Of a DNA stretch of 64,000 nt, positions 25,420 to 33,178 are shown piece after piece (positions within the stretch are counted from its first letter, which is position 1; each line of letters begins with the position of its first letter). Origin of the DNA: Vaginella massiliensis. GTDB lineage: Bacteria > Bacteroidota > Bacteroidia > Flavobacteriales > Weeksellaceae. Position numbers and translations under genes: made by a program. The DNA is taken from positions 1,075,207 through 1,139,206 of the forward strand of contig NZ_LT593746.1 of the NCBI RefSeq assembly GCF_900089075.1, given 5' to 3'. A model generated the notes under the pieces. That model worked only from the letters and a program-made list of their open reading frames with translations, was not told the origin of the DNA and searched no databases.

Positions 25420-26229
25420 ATGATACAGACACTTCCAAAAATTAAGAATCAAGATTCTAGAAATTTCTTTTTAATAGCCGGACCTTGTGCCATCGAAAGC
25501 GAAGAAATGGCATTGCAAATTGCCGACAAAGTGGTGAATATTACATCGAAATTGAATATCCCATACATCTTCAAAGGTTCTTTTAAGAAAGCAAATCGTT
25601 CTCGTATTGATAGTTTTACTGGAATTGGTGATGAAAAAGCGTTAGAAATTATTCGTAAAGTTGGTGAAACTTTCGATATTCCGACGACCACCGATATTCA
25701 CGAGCCTTGGCATGCAGAAATGGCTGCCGAATATGTAGACGTTTTGCAGATTCCGGCATTTTTGGTCCGTCAGACTGATTTAGTGGTTGCTGCAGCAAAA
25801 ACAGGCAAACATGTTACCCTGAAAAAAGGGCAATTTCTCTCGCCAGAAAGCATGAAGTTTCCGGTAGAAAAAGTAACCGATTCAGGTAATCAAAATGTTG
25901 CGATTATCGAACGAGGAAGTATGTTTGGTTATGGAGATTTGGTGGTGGATTATCGTGGAATCCCGGTGATGCAAAATTATGCACCGGTAATTTTAGATAT
26001 CACACATTCTCTGCAACAACCGAATCAAGCTTCGGGCGTAACCGGGGGAAAACCAGAACTGATAGAAACCATTGCCAAAGCAGGAATTGCAGTTGGTGCA
26101 GATGGCTTATTTATAGAAACGCATCCTGACCCAAAATGTGCAAAAAGTGATGGTGCGAATATGTTGCAATTAGATTTATTAGAAGGACTATTGACAAAAT
26201 TGGTAAGAATTCGTCAAGCTATTTTATAA
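25420..26229 (+). CDS. kdsA: 3-deoxy-8-phosphooctulonate synthase
   Basis: 269 residues. Condenses phosphoenolpyruvate with arabinose 5-phosphate to KDO 8-phosphate for lipid A-core synthesis. Family motifs: FFLIAGPCAIESEEMAL, FKGSFKKANRSR, TTTDIHEPWHAEM, LQIPAFLVRQTDL, KKGQFLSPESMK, ERGSMFGYGDLVVDYRG, and DGLFIETHPDPKCAKSDGAN near the end. The Asn rather than Cys at the N-terminal metal position (ANRSR context) cannot be judged reliably here. A loose hairpin (ctatcc at 26257, ggatag at 26295, then eight T) may terminate the gene. Confidence 0.95.
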   Translation: MIQTLPKIKNQDSRNFFLIAGPCAIESEEMALQIADKVVNITSKLNIPYIFKGSFKKANRSRIDSFTGIGDEKALEIIRKVGETFDIPTTTDIHEPWHAEMAAEYVDVLQIPAFLVRQTDLVVAAAKTGKHVTLKKGQFLSPESMKFPVEKVTDSGNQNVAIIERGSMFGYGDLVVDYRGIPVMQNYAPVILDITHSLQQPNQASGVTGGKPELIETIAKAGIAVGADGLFIETHPDPKCAKSDGANMLQLDLLEGLLTKLVRIRQAIL

Positions 26230-26418
26230 CATAATAATCTTCATCCAATCATTTAACTATCCGGAAAATAGAAAAAGCTTATTTAGTTTTTTATGGATAG
26301 GATTTTTTTTGGATTGATTTTATAGAATAGAATAATGAACAGAAAAACAAGAAGATTGAAACTTTTTTCTGTTTATGTACGATTTTTTATTAAATGAATG
26401 TGATAGAAAATATTGAAA

Positions 26419-27780
26419 ATGAATAATTTAATTCAAAAATATAATATTCCAGGACCTCGTTATACAAGTTACCCGACCGTTCCGTTTTGGGACAATGATG
26501 GCTTTACTAAACAAGGCTGGATAGAAACTTTTCAGCGCGCTTTTGATGAAAGTAATGAAGAAGAAGGAATCTCGATTTATATCCATTTACCTTTTTGCGA
26601 ATCACTTTGTACATTTTGTGCGTGCAATAAACGGATAACCAAACAACACAGCGTAGAGCAACCTTATATAGAAACCTTGTTGCAAGAGTGGAAGTTGTAT
26701 GTTGACTTGTTGCCTGCTCGACCAAAAATCAAAGAAATACACTTGGGCGGAGGAACGCCAACGTTTTTCTCTCCAGAGAATTTAAGCCTATTGATAAACG
26801 GAATTTTTGAGCTTGCAGATCGAGCAGATGATTATGAATTCAGTATAGAAGGGCATCCCAACAATACCACAAAAGCTCATTTACAAGCACTGTACGACGT
26901 AGGATTTAGACGCATTTCGTATGGTGTACAAGATTACGATTACAAAGTACAAAAGGCAATAAACCGAATTCAGCCTTTCGAAAACGTAGAAAAAGCAACC
27001 CTTGAAGCGCGCGAAATAGGTTTTACCTCTGTCTCTCACGATTTGGTGTTTGGCTTACCGCATCAGACCCTAGAAGGGATGATCGATACCATCAACAAAA
27101 CCAAATCTCTGAATCCGGACCGCATTTCTTTCTACAGTTATGCCCATGTGCCTTGGATAAAAGGCGTGGGGCAACGCGGATTTGAAGATGAAGATTTACC
27201 TTCGCCCGAGTTGAAACGTGAATTGTACGAAGAAGGAAAACGCCTGTTCGAAGAAATGGGATATGTAGAAATTGGGATGGATCATTTTGCTTTGCCAACA
27301 GATAGCATGTACCAATCGATGGTTGCACATACCTTGCATCGCAATTTTATGGGGTATACCTCATCAAAAACCCAATTGATGATTGGCTTAGGCGTGTCAT
27401 CGATTAGTGATTCTTGGTACAGTTTTGCTCAGAACGAAAAAACAGTAGAAGAGTACGAAACCACGATACGCAACGGCGAATTGTCGGTTTTCAAAGGTCA
27501 TATCCTTAGCGAAGAAGATTTGATTATACGTCGCCATATCCTAAATCTGATGTGCAATTTGGAAACTTCGTGGAAGGACGATTCGATGAAATTTGATCAT
27601 TTATCGAATTCGCTCGAAATGTTACAAGGAATGCAAGATGATCAGTTGATAGAAATTTTCGACGACCGTTTGGTGGTAAAAGAAGAAGGTCGACCATTTG
27701 TGCGAAATGTATGCATGGCTTTCGATTTGCACCTGTTGAAAAATGCACCAGAAACGCGAATTTTTTCAATGACGATATAA
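26419..27780 (+). CDS. hemN: oxygen-independent coproporphyrinogen III oxidase
   Basis: 453 residues from ATG 26419. A radical-SAM enzyme that decarboxylates coproporphyrinogen III in haem synthesis without oxygen. The cluster motif HLPFCESLCTFCACN supplies Cys60, Cys64 and Cys67 for the 4Fe-4S cluster, plus the fourth Cys69 typical of true HemN. GGGTPTF, the DLVFGLPHQT segment and the N-terminal PRYTSYPT, characteristic of HemN rather than HemW, are present. It lies 189 bp after kdsA with no clear -7 box. Confidence 0.95.
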   Translation: MNNLIQKYNIPGPRYTSYPTVPFWDNDGFTKQGWIETFQRAFDESNEEEGISIYIHLPFCESLCTFCACNKRITKQHSVEQPYIETLLQEWKLYVDLLPARPKIKEIHLGGGTPTFFSPENLSLLINGIFELADRADDYEFSIEGHPNNTTKAHLQALYDVGFRRISYGVQDYDYKVQKAINRIQPFENVEKATLEAREIGFTSVSHDLVFGLPHQTLEGMIDTINKTKSLNPDRISFYSYAHVPWIKGVGQRGFEDEDLPSPELKRELYEEGKRLFEEMGYVEIGMDHFALPTDSMYQSMVAHTLHRNFMGYTSSKTQLMIGLGVSSISDSWYSFAQNEKTVEEYETTIRNGELSVFKGHILSEEDLIIRRHILNLMCNLETSWKDDSMKFDHLSNSLEMLQGMQDDQLIEIFDDRLVVKEEGRPFVRNVCMAFDLHLLKNAPETRIFSMTI

Positions 27781-27818
27781 TTCAATAGAATAAATTTTAG
27801 AATAATTATTCAAAATAC

Positions 27819-27826
27819 TATATTTG
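27819..27826 (+). promoter_or_regulatory. -7 box of hpt-adk
   Basis: TATATTTG, 17 nt before the ATG at 27844. An in-frame GTG at 27829 falls before the likely transcription start. Confidence 0.6.
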
Positions 27827-27843
27827 AAGTGGACAATAACTCA

Positions 27844-28383
27844 ATGAAAGAAATAGATATTTTAGGGAAAACATTTATTCCGTACATCGCATTCGAAGAA
27901 ATAGAGCATGCTATCATCAATATGGCCAACAAAATCTACGAGGAATACAAAGATGAAGTTCCGGTATTTGTTGGGGTATTGAATGGTGTGGTCATGTTCA
28001 TGAGCGATTTTTTGAAGAATTACCCAGGCCAATGCGAAATCTCGTTTTTGAAATTGGCTTCTTACGAAGGCACAGCTTCTACCGGAAAGGTATGCGTGCA
28101 AATGGATATTCCAGTTTCATTAGAAGGTCGTCACGTGATTATCTTAGAAGATATCGTAGATACAGGCAACACTTTGGTAGAATTGCATCGAATCTTGACT
28201 GAGAAAAACGTAAAATCGCTGAAGATTGCGACCTTGTTATTCAAACCAGACGCTTATAAAAAAGATTTGAAAGTAGACCTTATCGGTCTGTCTATTCCAG
28301 ATAAATTTGTACTGGGTTACGGCTTAGACTACGACGGTTACGGAAGAAATCTTCCAGATATATATCAAATTAAATCATATTAA
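27844..28383 (+). CDS. hpt: hypoxanthine phosphoribosyltransferase
   Basis: 179 residues from ATG 27844. Purine salvage: transfers the phosphoribosyl group from PRPP to hypoxanthine or guanine. The PRPP loop is VIILEDIVDTGNTL, and FVGVLNGVVMFMSDF and KLASYEG are typical of the family. adk follows 14 bp downstream, joining two purine nucleotide functions in one operon driven by the box at 27819-27826. Confidence 0.93.
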   Translation: MKEIDILGKTFIPYIAFEEIEHAIINMANKIYEEYKDEVPVFVGVLNGVVMFMSDFLKNYPGQCEISFLKLASYEGTASTGKVCVQMDIPVSLEGRHVIILEDIVDTGNTLVELHRILTEKNVKSLKIATLLFKPDAYKKDLKVDLIGLSIPDKFVLGYGLDYDGYGRNLPDIYQIKSY

Positions 28384-28397
28384 AACACCATAAAACA

Positions 28398-28985
28398 ATG
28401 CTAAACATCGTACTGTTCGGCCCTCCAGGTAGTGGGAAAGGAACTCAAGCGCAATTTTTGGAGCAGAAATACCAAACGCCTCAAATCTCAACAGGAGAAT
28501 TGTTTCGTTATAATCTGAAAAACAATACCGAATTGGGACAACAGGCACGCGAATATATGGACAAAGGTAGTTTGGTTCCAGACGATATCACAACCAAAAT
28601 GCTGGTTCAGGAATTGGATAAAGGCAAAGGTCCAAACGGATACATCTTCGACGGTTATCCACGAACTACATCACAGGCAGAAGCCTTAGACGTGATCTTG
28701 GCCGAAAAATTCGACGACGAGGTTACCGTGACCGTTGCTTTGGTTGTTGATGACGAAGTGTTGGTGCAACGCTTACTCGAAAGAGGAAAAACGAGCGGAC
28801 GCAGCGATGATGTCGATGAATCGATTATTCGTCATCGTATTACCGAATATTACGCCAAAACTGCCGAAGTTGCCGAGCATTACAAGGCGCAAGGCAAATG
28901 GGTAGAAATTGATGGGATAGGTGAAATTGATGAAATTACCACCAAACTAATCGAAGCCATCAACAAAGCAATGATAAAAGAATAA
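28398..28985 (+). CDS. adk: adenylate kinase, short-LID type
   Basis: 195 residues; interconverts ATP + AMP and 2 ADP. P-loop GPPGSGKGTQ near the N-terminus, AMP-binding STGELFR and DGYPRTTSQAEAL, and RGKTSGRSDDVDE around the LID. The LID is the short form, with none of the four-Cys zinc site or extended lid of about 214-residue enzymes, as is common in Bacteroidota. Second gene of the hpt-adk operon, ended by a strong terminator. Confidence 0.95.
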   Translation: MLNIVLFGPPGSGKGTQAQFLEQKYQTPQISTGELFRYNLKNNTELGQQAREYMDKGSLVPDDITTKMLVQELDKGKGPNGYIFDGYPRTTSQAEALDVILAEKFDDEVTVTVALVVDDEVLVQRLLERGKTSGRSDDVDESIIRHRITEYYAKTAEVAEHYKAQGKWVEIDGIGEIDEITTKLIEAINKAMIKE

Positions 28986-29010
28986 CGATATTTAACGAAA
29001 GCTATACACC

Positions 29011-29039
29011 AAAAAAACCTCCATTTTCGGAGGTTTTTT
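29011..29039. terminator. bidirectional terminator after adk
   Basis: aaaaacctcc (29013-29022) and ggaggttttt (29029-29038) pair perfectly over a 6-nt loop, with A and T runs on both sides. Confidence 0.9.
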
Positions 29040-29047
29040 ATTTAGCA

Positions 29048-29767
29048 TTACTGATAAGTAACGGTTTGTGTAAAATTGTCTTCAGGTCCTACGGTGCTGA
29101 TCTTTTTAGGGAATAGATTCCCAACTTGATAGTCAGAATAACTCAAAGTAGTAGGCGACATGTTGGCATGCTTTATCGACTTCAATTGATTTTTGTTCTT
29201 TGCCTCAGGAGAAATTTTGAAGTAAGAAAACACCCAAGATTCTGTTTTGATGTTTTTGTACAACGATTCTTCGGCTAAGTATTCGTAATTCGTTGCATTT
29301 CCTGCTTCGAATTTTTGAACCAAATTTCCATCGCTGTAGCTGAAAGAGGTGGTGTCATAACTCCTCAAAGTTCCATCAGCATTTACTTTAATATAGTCGA
29401 TCTTTACACTCGCATTATTCTTTTTTTGCTCAATCTTTATGTTGTCCGATCCTTCGTAAGAAATGATGTATTCGTAATCTTCATCTGTACCAGGATTGTC
29501 TTCGATTACTTTTGACAACTTGTTGCTGATATACGAAAACTGGTATTGCGAAATACTCGCATTCAAGGTAGACGTAATTTTTGTGAGGTATAGGTTTGTG
29601 TTGTATTCGTATTCTTCGAATCCGTTCTCAGAACCAGTATAAACAAATTTTACAGGAACCAAGGTTTGTTCTGGCGAATTTCCTCTGCCGTTGTCATCAT
29701 CTGATGAACACGAAAGAAAAGACAAGGTCCCGGTTGCGAATAAAGCGATTAAAGCTAATTTTTTCAT
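29048..29767 (-). CDS. hypothetical lipoprotein
   Basis: 239 residues. The lipobox ends at Cys20 (LSFLSC), followed by SSDDD, the acidic export signal of Bacteroidota surface lipoproteins. The rest is beta-rich with YD/RHS-like periodicity (YEYNTNLYLTKITST, YQFSYISNKLSKVIED, LRSYDTTSFSYSDGNL), a pattern common in uncharacterised flavobacterial lipoproteins of DUF4595-like type. Function unknown. It follows the C1 peptidase gene by 50 bp on the same strand and may be cotranscribed. Confidence 0.8.
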   Translation of the reverse strand: MKKLALIALFATGTLSFLSCSSDDDNGRGNSPEQTLVPVKFVYTGSENGFEEYEYNTNLYLTKITSTLNASISQYQFSYISNKLSKVIEDNPGTDEDYEYIISYEGSDNIKIEQKKNNASVKIDYIKVNADGTLRSYDTTSFSYSDGNLVQKFEAGNATNYEYLAEESLYKNIKTESWVFSYFKISPEAKNKNQLKSIKHANMSPTTLSYSDYQVGNLFPKKISTVGPEDNFTQTVTYQ

Positions 29768-29817
29768 TGGTTAAACTATTTTACATTTTGTTTATGTACA
29801 ACGTCGAAATGGCAGAA

Positions 29818-31008
29818 TTATTTCAGTTTGTTCAAAATATTCTTTGGCACGGCGTCTTTATGCACCAAAATGTTCAGCGTTTTATAATCGACATAGGCTT
29901 TGGTTACATACATATAGCCTTTGTAATCGTTGCTTTCGCCCCAAGAATTTTTGATGATGTAATATTCTTTGCCATTTTGGTCTTTTGCCAATCCCACGAT
30001 GTGCATTCCGTGATCGTCTGTGGTTTCGTAATTGTCAAAAGCTTGTTGTCTCATTTCTTCGGTAATTTTTCGCTCAGGCTTCGGGCCGTTGAACATATCT
30101 TTTCGTTCTTGCTCGGTCATATCGGCATATTCTTTTTCTGGTATGTACGCCACGCCGTTTTTCCAACTGAAAGATTTTTCAGAAACATCTTGCGCCCAAG
30201 CAACGGTATAACCATTTTTCAATGCATTGTCTATGATCATCGTGAGTTCGTTCATTGGTACATTCCAATATTGCCCCAACGCCCAGTTGTCTGGAATCAT
30301 GAGGATGAATTGTTTGTAATATGGATGCTCTTTGAACGATGAAATGGCTACGTAATCGCTGGCCTTGATTCCGATACGTTCGTTTGCAAAAGTTTTTGGC
30401 GTGTATTTTTTACCCTCATAAGTAAAAGTTGCGGGATATTTGCCCAAATACGCATCGAGAATTCCGGCGTATGCCGAAGTCCAATTGGGCGTAAGTTTTC
30501 CGTTTTTGTTCTGCACGATTCCGCTAAGAAAGCCTTCTAATGCAGCGCTCATTTCACCAAACTGATTTTTATTTGTTCCGTAATTTAGGCCAGTGTAGGC
30601 TTCGTAAGGGACAGCTCCGTATTTTTCGTAAACGTTCAACACGTCATGAAATACACCGCCTTCGCCCAAAGCCAAATTTCCGTGCATTTTTACATATTGT
30701 ACCGCTCGGTCTTGGTAGGCGTGTCGAGCAGTGAAAACCTGTGATAAGACAATCGGTTTTTTGCCCATTCTTATCATTTCAGATTCGATAAACGAGTTTC
30801 CAGAATACGACCAACAAGTACCCGAAGAGGCTTGATTTTGTACTGGAGTTTGAGATAAATTGATGATTTCTGTGAACTGAAAAGACGCTTTGCTGTTGTC
30901 GCTAACATTCTTGCTGAGTGAATTGACCAAATTGTCTTGTGCGTGGAGCGAGCCTCCCATTCCAGCCAAAAAAGAAATGGTAATTACCGATAAAACTATT
31001 TTTTTCAT
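29818..31008 (-). CDS. exported C1-family cysteine peptidase (bleomycin-hydrolase-like)
   Basis: 396 residues with a signal peptide (to about LHAQD, residue 24). Papain-like triad: Cys65 in QASSGTCWSYS, His in TTDDHGMHIVGLA and Asn in YIIKNSWGES. Long insertions between Cys and His and the overall layout match peptidase C1B (aminopeptidase C / bleomycin hydrolase). Because of the signal peptide it should act in the periplasm or outside, unlike cytosolic PepC. Probably degrades peptides; the substrate cannot be seen. Confidence 0.88.
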   Translation of the reverse strand: MKKIVLSVITISFLAGMGGSLHAQDNLVNSLSKNVSDNSKASFQFTEIINLSQTPVQNQASSGTCWSYSGNSFIESEMIRMGKKPIVLSQVFTARHAYQDRAVQYVKMHGNLALGEGGVFHDVLNVYEKYGAVPYEAYTGLNYGTNKNQFGEMSAALEGFLSGIVQNKNGKLTPNWTSAYAGILDAYLGKYPATFTYEGKKYTPKTFANERIGIKASDYVAISSFKEHPYYKQFILMIPDNWALGQYWNVPMNELTMIIDNALKNGYTVAWAQDVSEKSFSWKNGVAYIPEKEYADMTEQERKDMFNGPKPERKITEEMRQQAFDNYETTDDHGMHIVGLAKDQNGKEYYIIKNSWGESNDYKGYMYVTKAYVDYKTLNILVHKDAVPKNILNKLK

Positions 31009-31087
31009 GTCTTGATATTGATTAAACTTTAATTTACTTGTCTGAACTAATGTTCGAAAGTTACAAAAGCTTTTGATTTTTTTAAGC

Positions 31088-32722
31088 TTAAAAAGTGCTC
31101 AAAATACCAAAATGAATTTTAGATTCTTTGAAGTCGAACGATTGTTGCGCTGTTTTTCCAACCGCATAACTCAGGTTGAAAATTCCCATTCTAGTCAAAA
31201 AAGAGATGCCAGTACCCAAACTCAACAGGTTTGTTTTGATGTCCATACGTCTATTGTCGATAGAACCGTAATCGCCAAACAAGGCAACATAAAAGGCTTC
31301 GTTGGGTACAAAACGATATTCTGCACCTAGAATTCCGTATTGATTGGCGGTGATACTTTCTTCGTTAAAGCCACGAATCGAATTGAATCCGCCAATCCTA
31401 TAAAGTTCATTTTCTGAAAATTCATTCGCTGCATCAAACAATCCGTAATAGGTCAACGAGGCTTTGGCATAGTGTTTTTTGCCAAGGTGAAACAGGCGAT
31501 AAGTTTCGAGTCCGACTTCGTACTGATGCGTTGTTTCATTCTCGATTTCTTGCGTTGGAGCGTAATTTTTTTCTTTTCTTCTGATCGAATTTGCCATAAC
31601 AAATAATCGTTGTTTGCCTTCTAATATTCGGAATGCTGATCCTAAAAAATATTCGTAGGTTATTCCAAAATAGGTTTTCTGAAAGTCGTCATAATTTCTT
31701 GCAATTTCGGGATATTCGTCGAGCACAAAATTGGATGATTGCAAACCGAGGTTGAGTCCAATATTCGAATTAGAATTTAGCTGATAAAAGAATCGTTGAT
31801 TGAGGTGCGAATTGACAAATACGCTATCTTGTTTGAAGAGTTTGAAATTGGTTTCGCTGCCAATGCGCGACTTCAACAGATAAGGGAAACGCAAACGCAA
31901 ATCGAGCGTGGTATTTTTGTTTGCCGTTCCTATCCAATTCAACCGAATTTGCTCCATGGCGTTGAAGTTGTTGTTGAGCTCCAATGTCACATTGCCATTC
32001 AACTTGAATTTTCCTTCTTCATCCGACCCAAAACCAAGGATTCCATCAAACAGATTAGCATTCACTTTTTCGGTATAGAGGTAGAGGTAAGTCGAATCTT
32101 CTCTGAACAAAATATTGGGTGATCGGGTCTGCTGTATAAAAGGATTTTGAGCGATTTTGGTACTGAGTTCTGCCAGCTTGTTTTCGTTATAAATTTCACC
32201 ATTTCTCAGCTCGAGCTGTTGTTTGATATAACTTGGCGAAAGCTTTTGATAACCGACCAATTTCACCCCATCGATGGTTCTCGTCTTGCCTTTTTGCAAA
32301 AGCAATTCAACTTTTGTTTCATTGTTCAGCTGTCCTTTCGGGATGATTTTTACGCTAGAAAAAGGGCGACCGTTTTCAATTTCTTTTTGATTGATGGTTT
32401 GGATGATAGAATCCAAATTTTTGGTAGGAAAATAATCGTGCTGATTTTGGAAAAGTTCGTTATTTTTTACCCAAATATTACGGTATAATTTTCCTCGATT
32501 CAGGTAAACTTTTCGATCTGTAATCGAATCGATTTCTAGGGTGTAATATCCCATTTGCTGCAGCGAATCAAAAACAAGTGAGAGCTCGTATGGCGTTATA
32601 TTTTTATCAAAAATTTTAGCATTTCCGGCAGATTGCAGGTCGTAGAATTCGTACATTTTCTTTTCTTGTGCCCAACTATTCAGGCAAAGAAACAACGTGA
32701 AAAGCGTAAGTATGTATTTCAT
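31088..32722 (-). CDS. Omp85-superfamily outer-membrane protein (BamA/TamA-like)
   Basis: 544 residues from the ATG at 32722, giving a clean signal peptide (MKYILTLFTLFLCLNSWAQ). POTRA-like modules occupy about 20-200 (SPSYIKQQLELRNGEIYNEN). The C-terminal barrel has the family motif GGFNSIRGFNEE and ends in KIHFGILSTF with terminal Phe. Length is between FhaC and TamA, with few POTRA domains. It may secrete or insert a partner protein; no two-partner exoprotein is nearby. A second, larger Omp85 gene (tamL) is at 44781. Confidence 0.85.
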   Translation of the reverse strand: MKYILTLFTLFLCLNSWAQEKKMYEFYDLQSAGNAKIFDKNITPYELSLVFDSLQQMGYYTLEIDSITDRKVYLNRGKLYRNIWVKNNELFQNQHDYFPTKNLDSIIQTINQKEIENGRPFSSVKIIPKGQLNNETKVELLLQKGKTRTIDGVKLVGYQKLSPSYIKQQLELRNGEIYNENKLAELSTKIAQNPFIQQTRSPNILFREDSTYLYLYTEKVNANLFDGILGFGSDEEGKFKLNGNVTLELNNNFNAMEQIRLNWIGTANKNTTLDLRLRFPYLLKSRIGSETNFKLFKQDSVFVNSHLNQRFFYQLNSNSNIGLNLGLQSSNFVLDEYPEIARNYDDFQKTYFGITYEYFLGSAFRILEGKQRLFVMANSIRRKEKNYAPTQEIENETTHQYEVGLETYRLFHLGKKHYAKASLTYYGLFDAANEFSENELYRIGGFNSIRGFNEESITANQYGILGAEYRFVPNEAFYVALFGDYGSIDNRRMDIKTNLLSLGTGISFLTRMGIFNLSYAVGKTAQQSFDFKESKIHFGILSTF

Positions 32723-32814
32723 TCCGATAAAAATCAATAACTACAACGTGATTAAGTTACCTTTAAGTATTTAGATTTTGGTTTTTCTATAGCTAAACTA
32801 ATGATTTATCCTAT

Positions 32815-32822
32815 TATTTTTG
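32815..32822 (+). promoter_or_regulatory. -7 box of the DUF3817 gene
   Basis: TATTTTTG, 19 nt before the ATG at 32842. Confidence 0.55.
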
Positions 32823-32841
32823 TAGAAAATAAAAAAAACGT

Positions 32842-33150
32842 ATGTTGAAACTTTTCAAAATCGTCGGTGTTTTAGAAGCAATTTCTGCTGTGTTGTTGTT
32901 TTTCTTTGCCATGCCAATGAAATACATTTGGCAAGATCCAACCTATGTAACTCATGTGGGTAGAGCACACGGATTGTTGTTTGTAGTCTATGTTGTGTTG
33001 TTGTATTTATTGAAAGATAAATATAATTGGAGTTGGACAATTTTCGCGATCTTCTTTGTTTCAGCCGTTATTCCAGGTGGAACAATTTGGGCTGAACGGA
33101 GGTTGTTAAACCCCAAAAGATATCAAAACAATCATTTTGGACGTAACTAA
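32842..33150 (+). CDS. DUF3817 membrane protein
   Basis: 102 residues with three membrane helices (about 5-24, 40-60, 67-85). The sequence resembles DUF3817 proteins: GVLEAISAVLLF, THVGRAHGLLFVVYVVLL and SAVIPGGTIWAERRLL. Function of the family is not established. Single gene with its own -7 box. Confidence 0.82.
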   Translation: MLKLFKIVGVLEAISAVLLFFFAMPMKYIWQDPTYVTHVGRAHGLLFVVYVVLLYLLKDKYNWSWTIFAIFFVSAVIPGGTIWAERRLLNPKRYQNNHFGRN

Positions 33151-33178
33151 TATTGGTTTGATCTGAGTTTCTAATATT

